A stretch of 25,162 nt of DNA from Apostichopus californicus (GCA_020650975.1 JAIPMN010001629.1:1-25162), one strand, 5' to 3'. Counted from the stretch's first letter, positions 1-10,764 are shown. Notes: generated by a model not told the origin, from the letters alone. Numbers and translations are program-made.

Positions 1-68
1 TTTTTGGGGGCAATTGGGCCATGGGGGGTGTTTGAACACCCAAAACACCCCCCTTGGCTACGCGCCTG
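1..68 (-). repeat. hAT-like repeat end (truncated by window edge)
   Basis: The sequence ends CCTTGGCTACGCGCCTG at 68. Reversed, this reads CAGGCGCGTAGCCAAGG, the same kind of terminus as at 645, 7538 and 25058. The body runs off the left edge. The assignment to hAT-type termini is from general knowledge of CAGGGGCG ends; no coding part is seen. Confidence 0.5.
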
Positions 69-599
69 ATAACATAGGCATAATGAATGCTTTTATCTGC
101 AAGATATTTCAGTGTTGTTTGCAAAAAAAGAGGTTTTGACTCGAGCGGTCGTTGCCTAAAAATTAAATACTATTATACTATAATTACGTCTTATCGTGTT
201 AGCAAAGTATGATTAGTAATTTGAAAATCGAGGTCAAGAAAAATTGTACACAAAAAATTTGAGGCATAAAAGGTCAGCAGAAATAAATTTCGTGAATGGA
301 CAAGTCAAAATTTTTGCCTCGATAGAGTAACCTCACGTGTTATGCACGGGGCTATTATGGGCTTCCCTCAGGCAGCCCAGAGGCCTTATACACGCCCTGT
401 GCTACGCGATAATATAAACACAATTACCATCTATGTTTCTAAAACTATTATGCCGCCGAACTTCGCCAGAACCTTTTTTTGGCAAACAAAAAATAAAGCA
501 TACGGGAGGGGGGTTAAGGGTTCACCGACATCTCACATAAAGGTCGTCATCAATTTTTTTTTTTTTTTGCTAAAATTGTTTTTTTGGTGACGGCAAATA
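69..599. other. AT-rich stretch, probably body of the repeat ending at 645
   Basis: No coding exon is convincing here. The stretch holds a T-run near 554-568 and the phrase TTTTTTTGGTGACGGCAAAT just before a G-run. It seems to be the interior of the repeat that ends at 645, but no matching left terminus was found in it. Confidence 0.35.
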
Positions 600-645
600 G
601 GGGGGGGGGGCGCGCGCCTGTTGCGCCCCCCTGGATACGCCCCTG
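600..645 (-). repeat. hAT-like repeat terminus
   Basis: Eleven Gs (600-610) and CGCGCGCC lead into GCCCCCCTGGATACGCCCCTG. Reversed, the end reads CAGGGGCGTATCCAGGGG, the same motif as the left end at 25058 and in the same orientation as the end at 68. Two right ends 577 bp apart suggest nested or tandem copies. Confidence 0.55.
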
Positions 646-1234
646 CAAATTGAAATGGCTGAAATCTTTTCTCGTTCGCAAGTTTTCCTAAAGTGTCATT
701 TATAACCTTCTATATGAAAGCCTTTAAAGTTGAGCTGTCGCCTGAGCTGGTAAACTGTAGCTTGAATGAAGGTAATTTTCCGTATTTTCACATTCACAAG
801 TATACCTCATCACTGAAAATGAAGAAAAATTTGCACTAAATTCCTCAAAAAATCTGAAGCTCTGGACTTCAATTGACTAGATAAAATCTTTAATTATGAG
901 GGTATGTTCCGCTATAGAATAAGGATATAGTAAGGATTCATTCATTTATTTGTAATTCCTTATATGTAAGAATCAATATTTGCTGTGATCCATATAATTT
1001 TATTTATGTAAGGAAGGATTGTATATAAACTCTCATTCCCCTAAATTTGTTCTTATATGTCAAAGTACAATATCCGTATAAAACGTGGGCGTATTATATT
1101 TTATCTTAGATGCATGGCATTTTATAGACAATCCACCCACTTCTAATGTTTGCATGCTTTCGTTAGGATTCACGTGACGATGACGTCTGCTGTCCGAGCC
1201 AGAGCTATGTCTAGATATAATCTTTCCAGCGTTA
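646..1234. other. non-coding stretch
   Basis: AT-rich sequence with frequent stops in every frame. The short opposed open frames around 1060-1350 overlap each other and run into the MITE at 1235. No gene, RNA gene or clear repeat was recognised. Confidence 0.5.
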
Positions 1235-1695
1235 TAACAGAGGGCGCTGTCATATCGGTACAATCAGAGCCGAAATATACGGCTCTGGGTACAATTGTGC
1301 GTAATCTTTACTGTTTAACGATTCTCCATTCAAGTAACACGATCGCGTGACAGCGAACGCCAATTGTGATCACGCCTCCACGATGAACTTACGTACTGAC
1401 GCGCTGGTTGATTAAATTGTCTAGTGCATGGTTTCAATTGTGCAGTTTCGCCAAACGAGAAAACATGCTTAAGGAATATTCACCTTAAGTGCAGAAAAAT
1501 ATTAGCGTGACTTAAATCTTCGAAAATATGTTTCAAAAGACATATTCTTTAATAATTAAAGACGAACTTTATATTCACTAGTATTGATCAACGCATTGAA
1601 TCGTTATTGATCTGCAATCGTAGATAGCAACTTGTCAAGTTCAGTGGAATCAGATTACGGTTCTGACAAGACCGATACGACAGCGCCCTCTGTTA
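1235..1695. mobile_element. TA-flanked MITE with 23-bp terminal inverted repeats
   Basis: The left end at 1237-1259 starts ACAGAGGGCGCTGTC, and the right end at 1671-1693 is its reverse complement with one mismatch in 23 (CATATCGG against CGTATCGG). Both are flanked by TA (1235-1236, 1694-1695), as expected for target duplication by Tc1/mariner-type elements. The 461-bp body has no transposase. Just inside the left end is a hairpin, CAGAGCCG (1265-1272) against CGGCTCTG (1280-1287). Confidence 0.8.
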
Positions 1696-3200
1696 AATTA
1701 GGCATGTTGCTGGAGAGCTCCCAAGTTAATCATTTTAATGTTTTATTATAAAGCTTTAATACTATGCCTACAAAAAAACTTCTTCTCAACAACTGAGCAT
1801 CAGATGGTGAAAACACATTTTCAGGACATAAATGCCACTCGCGTCATTGCTGAAAGATAAACTTTTCTGAAACTGATGCAGACTTTCCGTATAAATTCCG
1901 TATAAATTATCCAACTGACCATTCCCTATACTATTCACCACGAACAATGGATGAGTCGTCGATATTTAACCGATCACTACATCTTGGCTGGGAGTACATC
2001 TTAACTCACAAGATTAGAACACTGGCTAAAACCCATCAACTAAATGCATATAAAATGAAATGAAAGTATAAAAAGTGTAATAGCGCCTTTGCTATTTGTC
2101 ATGTGATCACCACAGTCCATTCACGTATGTTTACAACGATAATTCGATTGTGCGCATGCATCACTTTTGATAAACAATAATGAATATTTATAGTTAAACA
2201 GCGATCTCATCTTCCGGGTTTGAAAATTCATCCAAAAGTCTCATTTTTCATTGCAATTGAGAGGAAAATAATTTCAAAAACCTGTCGAATATTGAAAAGA
2301 TATAAGAAGCTAATAGACAGTGGTCAAATCGACATGGAGTAGGTCAACTTAGGTAAACTTATATGAGAGACTGTAGAATCTTCCCAACCGTCCCTAAGGT
2401 GCTGACAGTTAGGATGTGTTCGACCATACATAATGTATGCGGCAAATCTACTCGTGCATGTTAGGCATGTTAGAACCTTATTAATATGAATATTTATAAG
2501 ACAAACCATGTCCCTTACTTTCAAAACAGCTACGATGCCATGAATATCACATGTGTATTCAAGTATCCAGGCCTAGGTACGGTGGGTAGGCTAGTACACG
2601 AGGTAAATGAACAGGGTAGCTGAGGCACAAAAATCATGTTTGAACGTGACAAATATCGACGTCCGAAAGTTGCTTTTTAGTCGTCGAAGACATTTACACT
2701 GATGACGAAATTAGAAGAACTCGGGGGATTTAAGCTGTAAATAACGACGGTTGTCTAGGACATCTAATTCTAACCTAGGCTTGATATTATTATTAGAAAT
2801 AACAATATGCCTAGGCCCTATAAGCCAAACTTTGCTTTTTTTTCCATTAGGCCTAACTTAGTAACTGCATGCTGGTGGGCTCATAATTGACGCACTTAAA
2901 GATTTGTTCAACGATGTCAATCAAGTTAAAATCACGACATCATGCCATTTCAAGATTCTAAGCCTGTTGAAAGAGATCTCCATTTGTTTTACTTGAGTTT
3001 CAGAAAATGTCTAAGTATGATACACAAAAATAAACTCTTTCATAGCAGTGATACAATGTACCCATTTCTGTTGGATTCTAGGGTGCACCAGTGCTTATTT
3101 TGATGTCAAAGTTATCAAGAATTTGGGTTTGATGTCTTTGAGAGAAGCGTTCGATAGTGTTTAGAGATGATGTAGGAAACATCATATAGTATATGTTTCA
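1696..3200. other. non-coding stretch
   Basis: AT-rich, no convincing exon. The minus-strand open frame at 2324-2524 lacks splice signals I trust and resembles nothing known. Palindromic CCTAGG/AGGCCTA motifs recur (for example near 2570, 2775, 2808 and 2848). Confidence 0.5.
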
Positions 3201-3345
3201 GTCATTTTCAAAATTATATACAAAATTAATTTTTTTTTATTCATTTTAAAAGTTACATTCAAAATTAAAATGTTTTATTCATTTTAAAAGTTACATTCAA
3301 ATTCAAATTTTATATTCATTTTCACAATTATATTCAAAATTAAGA
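3201..3345 (+). repeat. AT-rich minisatellite, about 38-bp unit, four copies
   Basis: Units starting at 3201, 3241, 3279 and 3316 share TCATTTTAAAAGTTACATTC or a close variant followed by AAATTAA-type filler. Lengths are 40, 38, 37 and about 30 bp. The two central units are nearly identical. Confidence 0.75.
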
Positions 3346-3391
3346 AGCATGTGATAAAATATTGTTTTGAGCAATTTCCATTGTTGTGTAC

Positions 3392-4027
3392 CTGTAATAT
3401 CCTTCTGGTTGTTGAACAAGTTTGGTCGTCAAACTCTTTACTGAAACACATGGCGTAGATTTAATCATGGTGCCATCCTCTTCCTCAATTTGAAATGGAA
3501 GCCATTCACCCTGCAAGTTGCCCCAATGATGTTAGCATGTTCCTTGCGTAGTTGGGCCGCACACCTGGTTAGAACACTCTATTTCTTCAGCCACCTAAAG
3601 TAAACGGTAAAATTTGTTCTGTCTGTTAGCATGTATCCTTTTGGCAAATTCACTGACACCAAGCAGGTGACCAGGCATGTAACATTTTACTTCCAATTTT
3701 GTCTGATGGCCAAACCAAGATTAAAGTTACTTATAAACAAAGCTATATTATAAATTCAGTTTAAGTATGAACAAGTCAGGGCATACATACTGTATGAGTT
3801 CTCTGTTCCGTTTCCATGAAGAGCAAAGGTCAGCTTTCAACCCAAGGAAGTCTGCAGCAGGTATCATTACTTTAGTTTGGTTGATTTGTGAAAGCTCCTC
3901 TTGTATACTGCGTTGGGATACTTCATGTTTCAATTGGTATGATGAGGATCCACTACTCAGCAAGTTCCTTGTGTGGCAAAGTAACTTTGACCTCTTTATA
4001 GAGTCCCCTGACTTTAAGATAGTACGT
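3392..4027 (-). pseudogene. broken, unrecognised coding sequence in exon-like pieces
   Basis: Three adjoining minus-strand pieces look protein-like. (a) 4027-3772 is open and ends KVMIPAADFLGLKADLCSSW then KRNRELI, with a donor CA|GTATGT. (b) From an acceptor at 3594 the phase-matched continuation reads Q-W-L-K-K then TAG, after which the same frame stays open (SVLTRCAAQLRKEHANIIG) to 3465. (c) In another frame, 3510-3392 after TTGCAG encodes GEWLPFQIEEEDGTMIKSTP and CVSVKSLTTKLVQQPEGYYR, ending at ACAG|GTACAC. Overlap of (b) and (c) in different frames, plus the stop, points to decay by a stop and a frameshift, or to alternative exons. I do not recognise the family; a transposon-derived gene is my first guess. 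Confidence 0.4.
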
Positions 4028-4189
4028 TAACAATGACTTACAGGTCTTGTTTTGGAAATGCTATTTAATTCAAACTATATATTATTGTCTTGTTATAACT
4101 CACCCAAACTCATCATTTACACCCATTAATCATATGATCTTCTATATACTATTCGTTATCTTAAACGCAATATTTTATTTTCGAAACGG

Positions 4190-4300
4190 CAAGTGCGATG
4201 CAGGTTTCTCAATTCCTAAGGAATGTCCGGTCGGACAACCACGCTAACATGCGTCGGGCTGGGAAGCACCGCTCTAGCGTGCCGTCCATTCGGCTCAGTG
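4190..4300. other. CG-rich islet with stacked dyad symmetries
   Basis: In AT-rich surroundings this islet carries three dyads in a row: ATTCCTAAGGAAT (4212-4224), TGTCCGGTCGGACA (4224-4237), and CACGCTA (4240-4246) against TAGCGTG (4275-4281). It could fold as a structured RNA, be a repeat end, or be promoter-like sequence upstream of the minus-strand fragments at 3392-4027. No tRNA box B is present. Confidence 0.4.
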
Positions 4301-7300
4301 ATACGATTTATATTACCATGTGAAACTAACGAAAACCACAGAAATTAATACATAAAAGCCACTTCGGCTTGCTTGCAGCAACTTGAAGATCAACAGCTCA
4401 CCCAAAAGCGTCAACCTACACTGATACTATACGTAGAGTCTTAATCTTAGGCAATGAAGTGCCTCATTGATTTTGCAGATTGTCAGCAATAAAACTAAAA
4501 TAAATAAAATACACAGAATTGTGAGACACATTTAAGGGTATATGTATGCGGAATGGAAAGCGAAAATGAAACTTTATGTTTTAATGCTTTTATTATGGAA
4601 AACACTTGGTCCAAGAAACAATTTGTTGCTGCTCGATCTGTACTGCTCACACGTAACAACACTTTGGCCTAGGCCTAACAGTACCATCTACGGAAATAGA
4701 CTGCACGTTTAACCACGTTTTCAAGGGGCCATAGAATTGAAATGCTGCTTTTAACTGAACAATGACAACTATATATTAGGATGTTACTGAAGTTTTCATC
4801 GATCAGTATGATAGTTATGGTTGTATAAAAGCTACAGTTGTAGTTACTAAGTCTAGGCTATATCCTAGGTTCAGAAAATAGAATTCAACACAAGTATCGG
4901 TGATGACAAGTCATGTTGGGCCTAACATGACAGCTAGTCTGCTCTTACTGTTTGTCCAGTAGGCCGATATGAGCCTAACTGATTTGAAATTGCTAATTAA
5001 GAAGCCTAAGATGCAACAAAACGGAGTACTTGTACCTTCTAAGCAAATGACGATGAAGATTAAATGTTTGAGGTAAATGTATGCATCCTTTTTGAGGTAA
5101 TAAAGTGATACATTGTAATCGATGACAACTTAAAACATGCGTCACCGAAGACATCTGAGGGAACCTGGAGATTAATTTGCTAATTGAAAACAATGTAGTA
5201 CAGAAGGAAGAGACCACATGTAAGTTTACCAAATGTACCATGGCCGACTACTAACAATGCTGCGGTACACGTTTGTAGGCCTACATCTATGATGGTGCAT
5301 TGCAACTTTAAAAAAATAACAAAGACATGCACATTGTACAAAATTCGAAACGCATGACAACGTAGACACCCTTTGCGAGAGCCATTGTTTTGGGTATATA
5401 AAGATGGCGTAAGTGACCTTCAAATAGCTGCAAAGAGTATTATTGTCAGCAAGTGCGATATGGCTTCTATGTATTAATTTCTGTGACGAAAACCTAATAA
5501 TTTAACATGTACAAAGACCTATCATAACTATAATTACATGACAAGACTTCGCATTATTCAGGTGAACATTGAATTTCAGTAGCTAATTCGACTTCCATCA
5601 CTACATTAACTGCGGTACAATACCAACGGACAGGATCGAGAGGGTGTCCAGCAATTGGTCAATAGTGGTACCCCCTGAGCATGGCAAGAGCATTGGTCAT
5701 CATCAAGAAGTAGTACCGACCTTGCATATTCAAGAGCTATACAGTGTCATCTTTTAAACTCTACCGTGGCGGAAACAAGAATTCGGTCAAGGGTAGGGAG
5801 TGTGAGGGAGGAGAGTGGGATGTGTGTCTACAGCTTGAAGTCTCACAGTGTGGCACAATACTGTATGAAGGGGTAAAGGTTACACCATGCCCGATGAGTA
5901 GGGACGGGGGTGGGGGAGGGGGGAGGATACATCCCCGGATCAGTCGTCAATTAGGGGCATTGGTAAATATGGGATAAACAGTAATGATACTCATTTTCAT
6001 AATATACATAAGGAAAATAAAGACTTCGAAATAAAAACTGGTGACATAATAGTCTCAGCCCGACTTGGCTTTAAACGAAACTGTTTGTTCCCCGCGAGCC
6101 CCCTCCCCCCCTTTTTTGCCCTTGGCAACTGAATGCAGGCATATGATATGCATTATACACAACGATTCCATTCCACGTTTAAAGGCACAGATAAGGTCCG
6201 GGTACTCTAGCACGTTTATGCAATCTAAGTGGCCTTGTTTAAGGACAACTCCATTGCCCTACGACATGATGAAGCATGCACGCGGCATGGATCATCACTA
6301 TATGTGCTATCTCATGTATTTGAATCTTACCGGATAGGTTTGGAAGTCACCGTAAAGCCATATGTCGCTGTGGGGAAAGGGGCTGGTGAGGGTCGTAAAC
6401 CACGTTCGTTTGGTAGTTTTGGTTATGCATTACTTCTATATTATCAGAAACATATGTATACATAAATGGGGAGAAGCTTGGGCTATGGGTCAATTCTTGA
6501 AAGTTCGGAAAAGGGTCCGATTAACGAATTATACAGGGGTAAAGACCCTGAAAATTAACACATTCAAATTAATCTATACTCACTTGAACATGTTATCCTT
6601 TCAATTTGTCAATTTAATTAGTGATTAGTCAGTTTAAAGAGCAATTTTATGAGTTAATAATTACGCTAATTACATATTATTCCATTTCATTTATATTGTT
6701 TATTAATTTGACATACATAATGTGAAAATGGGCAATTCCGACACTTTCACTATACTGTTCTCAGCAATTACAAACAATTCGATTTTTAATAAAAGTAAAC
6801 TTATTATTAATTTTTAATTATTAGTCAGGAAGTCCGCTATCGTAAACAATAATAAAGAAGTTAATTTGAGAACTTATTAACAAATCAATGAAAAAAATAT
6901 ATCACTTTTCTTTCTATCTAGTCTTCATTTTCTAAGCAATGCACGGGATATGAAATATGATCTTATAACCGTCACGGCAAGCATTCTTTCAGGATCGCTT
7001 TCAACGCTTCTAAGGGTATATTTGTCATCTAAATTGAATTGAATTCTTTATCAGACGATATCCTCGTTCATAATATTCACTTGCCGCAATATCACAACCT
7101 TTTTCTACACATAATTTTCTGACAGTCAACGAACTTTGTGTAGGTGATTACAATTTTATAATTAAACGAAAGGAATCAAAACGTTCCAAGTTTTCGGATG
7201 AGAAATATTAATATCTTTTTAGAACACGATTGAATACTCGGGATGGTGACTTCATCATTAAGTTGGTTTATGGTAATATGCAGTTTCCTGTTGAATAATG

Positions 7301-7537
7301 CAATTGTTCACGCCAATGGTAAGCTAATTTTCTATTCTTCGCCATGCTTCACTACAGACTACTAAGTACCAAGTCATGTTTTCACGCCATTCATATATAT
7401 AGCACGATTTATATCTGTATTTATATATACCGAGTCTTCGTAAATTTGATTTCATAATCGCAAAAGTATTGCGATAAAAGATACATTTAATTTCTATACA
7501 ATTTTGAAATACGAAACAATTGTAGTCCCACTCCGTA
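4301..7537. other. long stretch without a supported gene
   Basis: Short open frames occur on both strands (for example 4993-5423 minus and 5744-6628 plus), but they overlap in several frames, lack matching splice sites and resemble no family. 4666-4675 and 5275-5284 are GGCCTAGGCC and GTAGGCCTAC palindromes. 5908-5930 is G-rich. 6600-6900 is strongly AT-rich. No RNA gene was seen. Confidence 0.45.
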
Positions 7538-7700
7538 CAGGGGCGTAGGAGCCGGGGAAGTGGCCCACGGGGTGCTCGTTGACCGAATTATTCGAAAATA
7601 TTACAAATCCCTCAAAATTGACTCTTTAACAAAACGGATATGTTCGGATTTTTGATGTTCAGTTTTGCTGAGATGGTAGCCAGTATTTTTTTTTAACATT
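7538..7700 (+). repeat. left end of a CAGGGGCG-type repeat
   Basis: CAGGGGCGTAGGAGCCGGGG begins sharply at 7538 after unrelated AT-rich sequence. It matches the terminus type at 68, 645 and 25058. No opposing end was found downstream, so the right boundary given is approximate and the copy is probably truncated. Confidence 0.5.
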
Positions 7701-7956
7701 TTTATTATTGATTATTGTCATCTTAATGAGGGTAGTCCTGCTCAGTGCAGAAGCATTGCTTTCCGAGAGGAGCCCTCAGATGCCCTGAGTATGCAAAAGT
7801 GCCTCTATATGTTAATGAAACATATCGTTCCCTTTTCATTTTTGTAACATTTTACTATTTGAGACGCGCCGTTTTGTTAAAAAACAAAGGAAAAGGAAAA
7901 GAAGAAGTATCGATATTTGTAGTTGCACAGTTTTCATTTGTCGAAAAGCTTAGAGA

Positions 7957-8067
7957 TTATGTTCTGGTTCTGATCTGGTCACATGCCTCGACCGCTGCCT
8001 CTCGAAGATTTAATAATCTTCCGCCGTCATCTTCAATTCGTAACATGAGCATCAAACTAGGATCTGA
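7957..8067 (-). pseudogene. possible coding fragment of unknown family
   Basis: On the minus strand a pyrimidine-rich stretch ending CTTCAG (8068-8070 is its CAG) precedes 36 open codons with coding-like composition: SDPSLMLMLRIEDDGGRLLN then LREAAVEACDQIRTRT and TAA. No second exon was found and the family is unknown. It may be a fragment of a mobile element or chance. Confidence 0.2.
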
Positions 8068-8174
8068 CTGAAGTTTATGAAATTGACAAAAAATAAAGGA
8101 AAAGAAAACAATTGCTGCAAAATTACTTTAAAATGTTGTAGAACGTCGAAAAGCCACTGCTTCCTGCAGACCAG

Positions 8175-8440
8175 GTTGTATTTCTATAACACTTTTAATT
8201 GTTTTGAGAAATGACCCATTAAACACCTGAGGTTCATCAATTGAAGCGACTGGACTATGTAGGCTAATACACAGACCATTAAGTCAGTTCGTCAAAATGC
8301 AACACAAAACTAGATGGTATAACATAAGACTATAATGGCCTCAAATGACATGTTTACAATGAGTTACACATTTATCAACGTACAAATGGCGTTGAATGTC
8401 ATCCAAGGGTACTCTGTATTGTTTTCTTTGGAAGTTACAA
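8175..8440 (+). repeat. dispersed repeat, copy A
   Basis: Shares with 18143-18480, in the same orientation, a long series of matches: TTGAGAAATGAC, ACxTGAGGxTCATCAATT, CTGGACTA, ATGCAACACAAAACT, and further on TTGAATGxCATCCAAGGG. Divergence with small gaps indicates an old interspersed repeat. No coding capacity is visible. Confidence 0.7.
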
Positions 8441-9445
8441 GAATACCTTTTGGTTGAGTTATTAGAATTAATAAAACAACAAATTAACATGTAAAGGTCT
8501 TTTGCCGAAGAGCCGATTTATCAATTTAGCATTAACTGCTTAAAAGTGCATTCCAGAGATTGAGCATATTTTTGAAAACCAAAATAGATGTAGAAACAGC
8601 TAGTACTCAAACGTATTTATTTATCTTGGGACTATGACTCAAAAAGACGTTTACCGTCTATTATTTACTACTGTGTTGCGATATCACTAGCAACAACCAT
8701 ACTGTAATTGTTAATGACTTAAAGGACTAAATACTGTAGTAGTAAATGCTTATAGGTTTCATATGAGCCATCTACGTATTACATTCCTTAACCTGACTGA
8801 CAAGGCCTTTGTGGAGTAAGAACTGAGGATCTCATATTTGGATCATTTTAAGGTCATCGGATGCCCTCTGTACGAATTGACCATATACGGATGAATGTTT
8901 GAAAACTCAGATCAGAATACCACTCTTAGTGAGCTCTTTATGGTATAGAACATGAACATTCGTATGGTTTGTTTTTCGCTGTTGAAACAGATGTGCTAAA
9001 ATTGAATCAAATTCATCAATGACTAAATTATACGTGACAAGCATTACCATCTTAAAATTTCGCTGTTGGATGATGCTCTCATACGAGCAGCGATTGAAAA
9101 AAAAATCTATGCTCTAATTCCGGAAGCTTTTAATTACTTAAAACAAAGCCAAAGTAACAAAACAAAACAAAAATGAACATAAAGAGGGTTGTTTAAACTC
9201 TTTAAAGCTCCTTTAAAGCAGAAACTACTATAGAAGACAGTGGTTTCCTTTGGTGTGGTGGAATATGGTACAAACTCTTAGAGTACGTTTTTCAGCATGT
9301 TTAGGGGTTTGATCAATTCACTCAAGGAATGATAATGGGACATATCCACTACTGTCAGTCGGAGGTAATGAAAGAAGCCTCGACTGCCAGGAAGTGCCAC
9401 GGTGATATAATTATATCAACGGACCAGTCCATTTTGCACTCCTCC
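8441..9445. other. non-coding stretch upstream of the 9673 gene
   Basis: AT-rich with no convincing exon. Near 9155-9175 is an AACAAAACAAAACAAAAA run, and near 9190-9220 a clustered TTTAAAG motif (CTTTAAAGCTCCTTTAAAGC). It may include the promoter of the downstream gene. Confidence 0.4.
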
Positions 9446-9453
9446 TATATATT
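9446..9453 (+). promoter_or_regulatory. possible TATA box for the 9673 gene
   Basis: TATATATT preceded by CCTCC lies about 225 nt before the ATG, which would give a 5'UTR of about 190 nt. A 16-bp perfect palindrome lies just upstream at 9403-9418. AT-rich surroundings make chance matches common. Confidence 0.2.
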
Positions 9454-9672
9454 TTCCATTAGATCCCTCCATCTTTTCCGGCACTCCCAATTTAACTCTG
9501 GTCTCCCGAGAGTTGTAGCCCTCTGACCCAACCCACTCCCACAGTCGCCCGTCTCTCGTCGGGTATGTGTAAGTCGGCAAAATATCGGTTGATTTCATGA
9601 GTGCTTATACTGTCATCGACAAGTTTTAATTATGTTCGATTGCTTTGAAAACTTAAAAAATAAAGACAAAAA

Positions 9673-10326
9673 ATGTATACCGATCGTTTTACGTTACTTT
9701 CAACAGAAAATGCGACCGAAAACTCAACATCATTTACATTGGGCGCTGGGACCACGGTTTCATCAACCATCCAATCTATTGAATCAGCATTAGTGACTAA
9801 TGGTGATACTTTCGGTAACAACAACGAAACCTTCGATGTATTTCAACCAATAGAAATACCAGTTCTTTATCTAATGGTAGCAGGCGTGGCTTTCTTAACC
9901 CTCACGCTAGTGTCATTGTTCATTATTTGTCGGCTATATTGGTCACATCGTAAAGCGGATGAACCGGGCATCGAACTAAATGCAACACGCCATAGTCGTA
10001 TTCACCATCAGGTGGCTTCTACTGATAATGACAACGAGCATAACAGTACAACGTCTACTGTGGAAAATCAGTATGCCGCAAAACAGAAAAGCAGGGAGAG
10101 TACGGAAGCCGCCATGCGACGTAGGACCCAGGAAATGAAAGAAATGGAAACCTTCGCCCCTGAAAACATTCCAACACAATCCGAACACGACCCAACACAA
10201 GCAGGTTTGACCGTTGGTAATGATGCCATCACTCCTAAAGAGGAACGAATAGTGAACACCGTAAGTGTTCTTTCCCAGGCATCGGAAGACAGCAGTACAA
10301 ATAGTGGTTACGAAGAAATGATGTAA
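9673..10326 (+). CDS. orphan single-pass membrane protein with C-terminal YxxM motif
   Basis: Open frame of 217 residues in one exon. Residues 1-60 are rich in Ser, Thr and Asn, with sequons N13-A-T, N17-S-T and N51-E-T. Residues 63-86 (PVLYLMVAGVAFLTLTLVSLFIIC) form a clear membrane helix followed by basic RLYWSHRK. Residues 95-217 are hydrophilic and acidic/Ser-rich and end SGYEEMM. There is no N-terminal signal peptide, so a signal-anchor with the N-terminus outside (type III) fits the sequons and the positive-inside rule. An in-frame TAA 12 nt before the ATG and the lack of a nearby acceptor support this start. Y213-E-E-M matches the YxxM consensus for PI3-kinase p85 SH2 docking; a signalling role is inference. 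I do not recognise the family. A lineage-specific gene is likely; a longer gene whose first coding exon this is would be the alternative. Confidence 0.75.
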   Translation: MYTDRFTLLSTENATENSTSFTLGAGTTVSSTIQSIESALVTNGDTFGNNNETFDVFQPIEIPVLYLMVAGVAFLTLTLVSLFIICRLYWSHRKADEPGIELNATRHSRIHHQVASTDNDNEHNSTTSTVENQYAAKQKSRESTEAAMRRRTQEMKEMETFAPENIPTQSEHDPTQAGLTVGNDAITPKEERIVNTVSVLSQASEDSSTNSGYEEMM

Positions 10327-10534
10327 AGTCAAAGCTTTTCCAGGCTCCATGTGTTTACATAGGTGTTCCTGAGAACGGTTTGCATGTTACATAGTAGTTA
10401 CTGAGAAGGGTTTGCTTGTGTCACTGAGCTGCATAATATTACTTGAGAAAGTGCCGTATCTCATCGACACAGTAGGTTTCCTAAAATTAGTTTCATGTTC
10501 TTGTTTTCTGTTGGATTGGAAGAACCTAAAACAT

Positions 10535-10540
10535 AATAAA
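10535..10540 (+). terminator. polyadenylation signal of the 9673 gene
   Basis: AATAAA lies about 210 nt after the stop codon. About 20-60 nt downstream is a very G-rich stretch (GGACGGGG through the G-run at 10588), as expected of a downstream cleavage element. It supports a short 3'UTR and a complete gene. Confidence 0.5.
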
Positions 10541-10587
10541 GTAATATCGTAATACAAAGAGGACGGGGAATACAGGGACGGGGATGT

Positions 10588-10597
10588 GGGGGGGGGG
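10588..10597 (+). repeat. G10 run in a G-rich patch
   Basis: The surrounding 10560-10610 is very G-rich on the plus strand and could form a G-quadruplex. It sits just after the polyadenylation signal at 10535. Confidence 0.7.
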
Positions 10598-10764
10598 TGG
10601 GGTAGGGAGGTTATCTTAAAAGTCATGGGAATTTCGACAGTAAAGTGTATAGATAAGTCGCCCACAGAAATGCTTATGTAAAGTGGTAAATGTTTATTCA
10701 ATTATTACAGATTTGTCAGATTAATAGAACATTTTATGCAATTTTGCACACTGATGTAAGTAAG

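Noticed and set aside
5744..6628. Cluster of plus-strand open frames as a gene
   Set aside because: Three frames overlap, no acceptor-donor pairs link them, and no domain is recognisable.
7745..8071. 108-codon plus-strand open frame
   Set aside because: Lies across a repeat and the opposite-strand fragment; composition not convincing and no family recognised.
9976..10350. 124-codon minus-strand open frame
   Set aside because: Shadow of the plus-strand membrane-protein gene; no hydrophobicity or motif pattern of its own.
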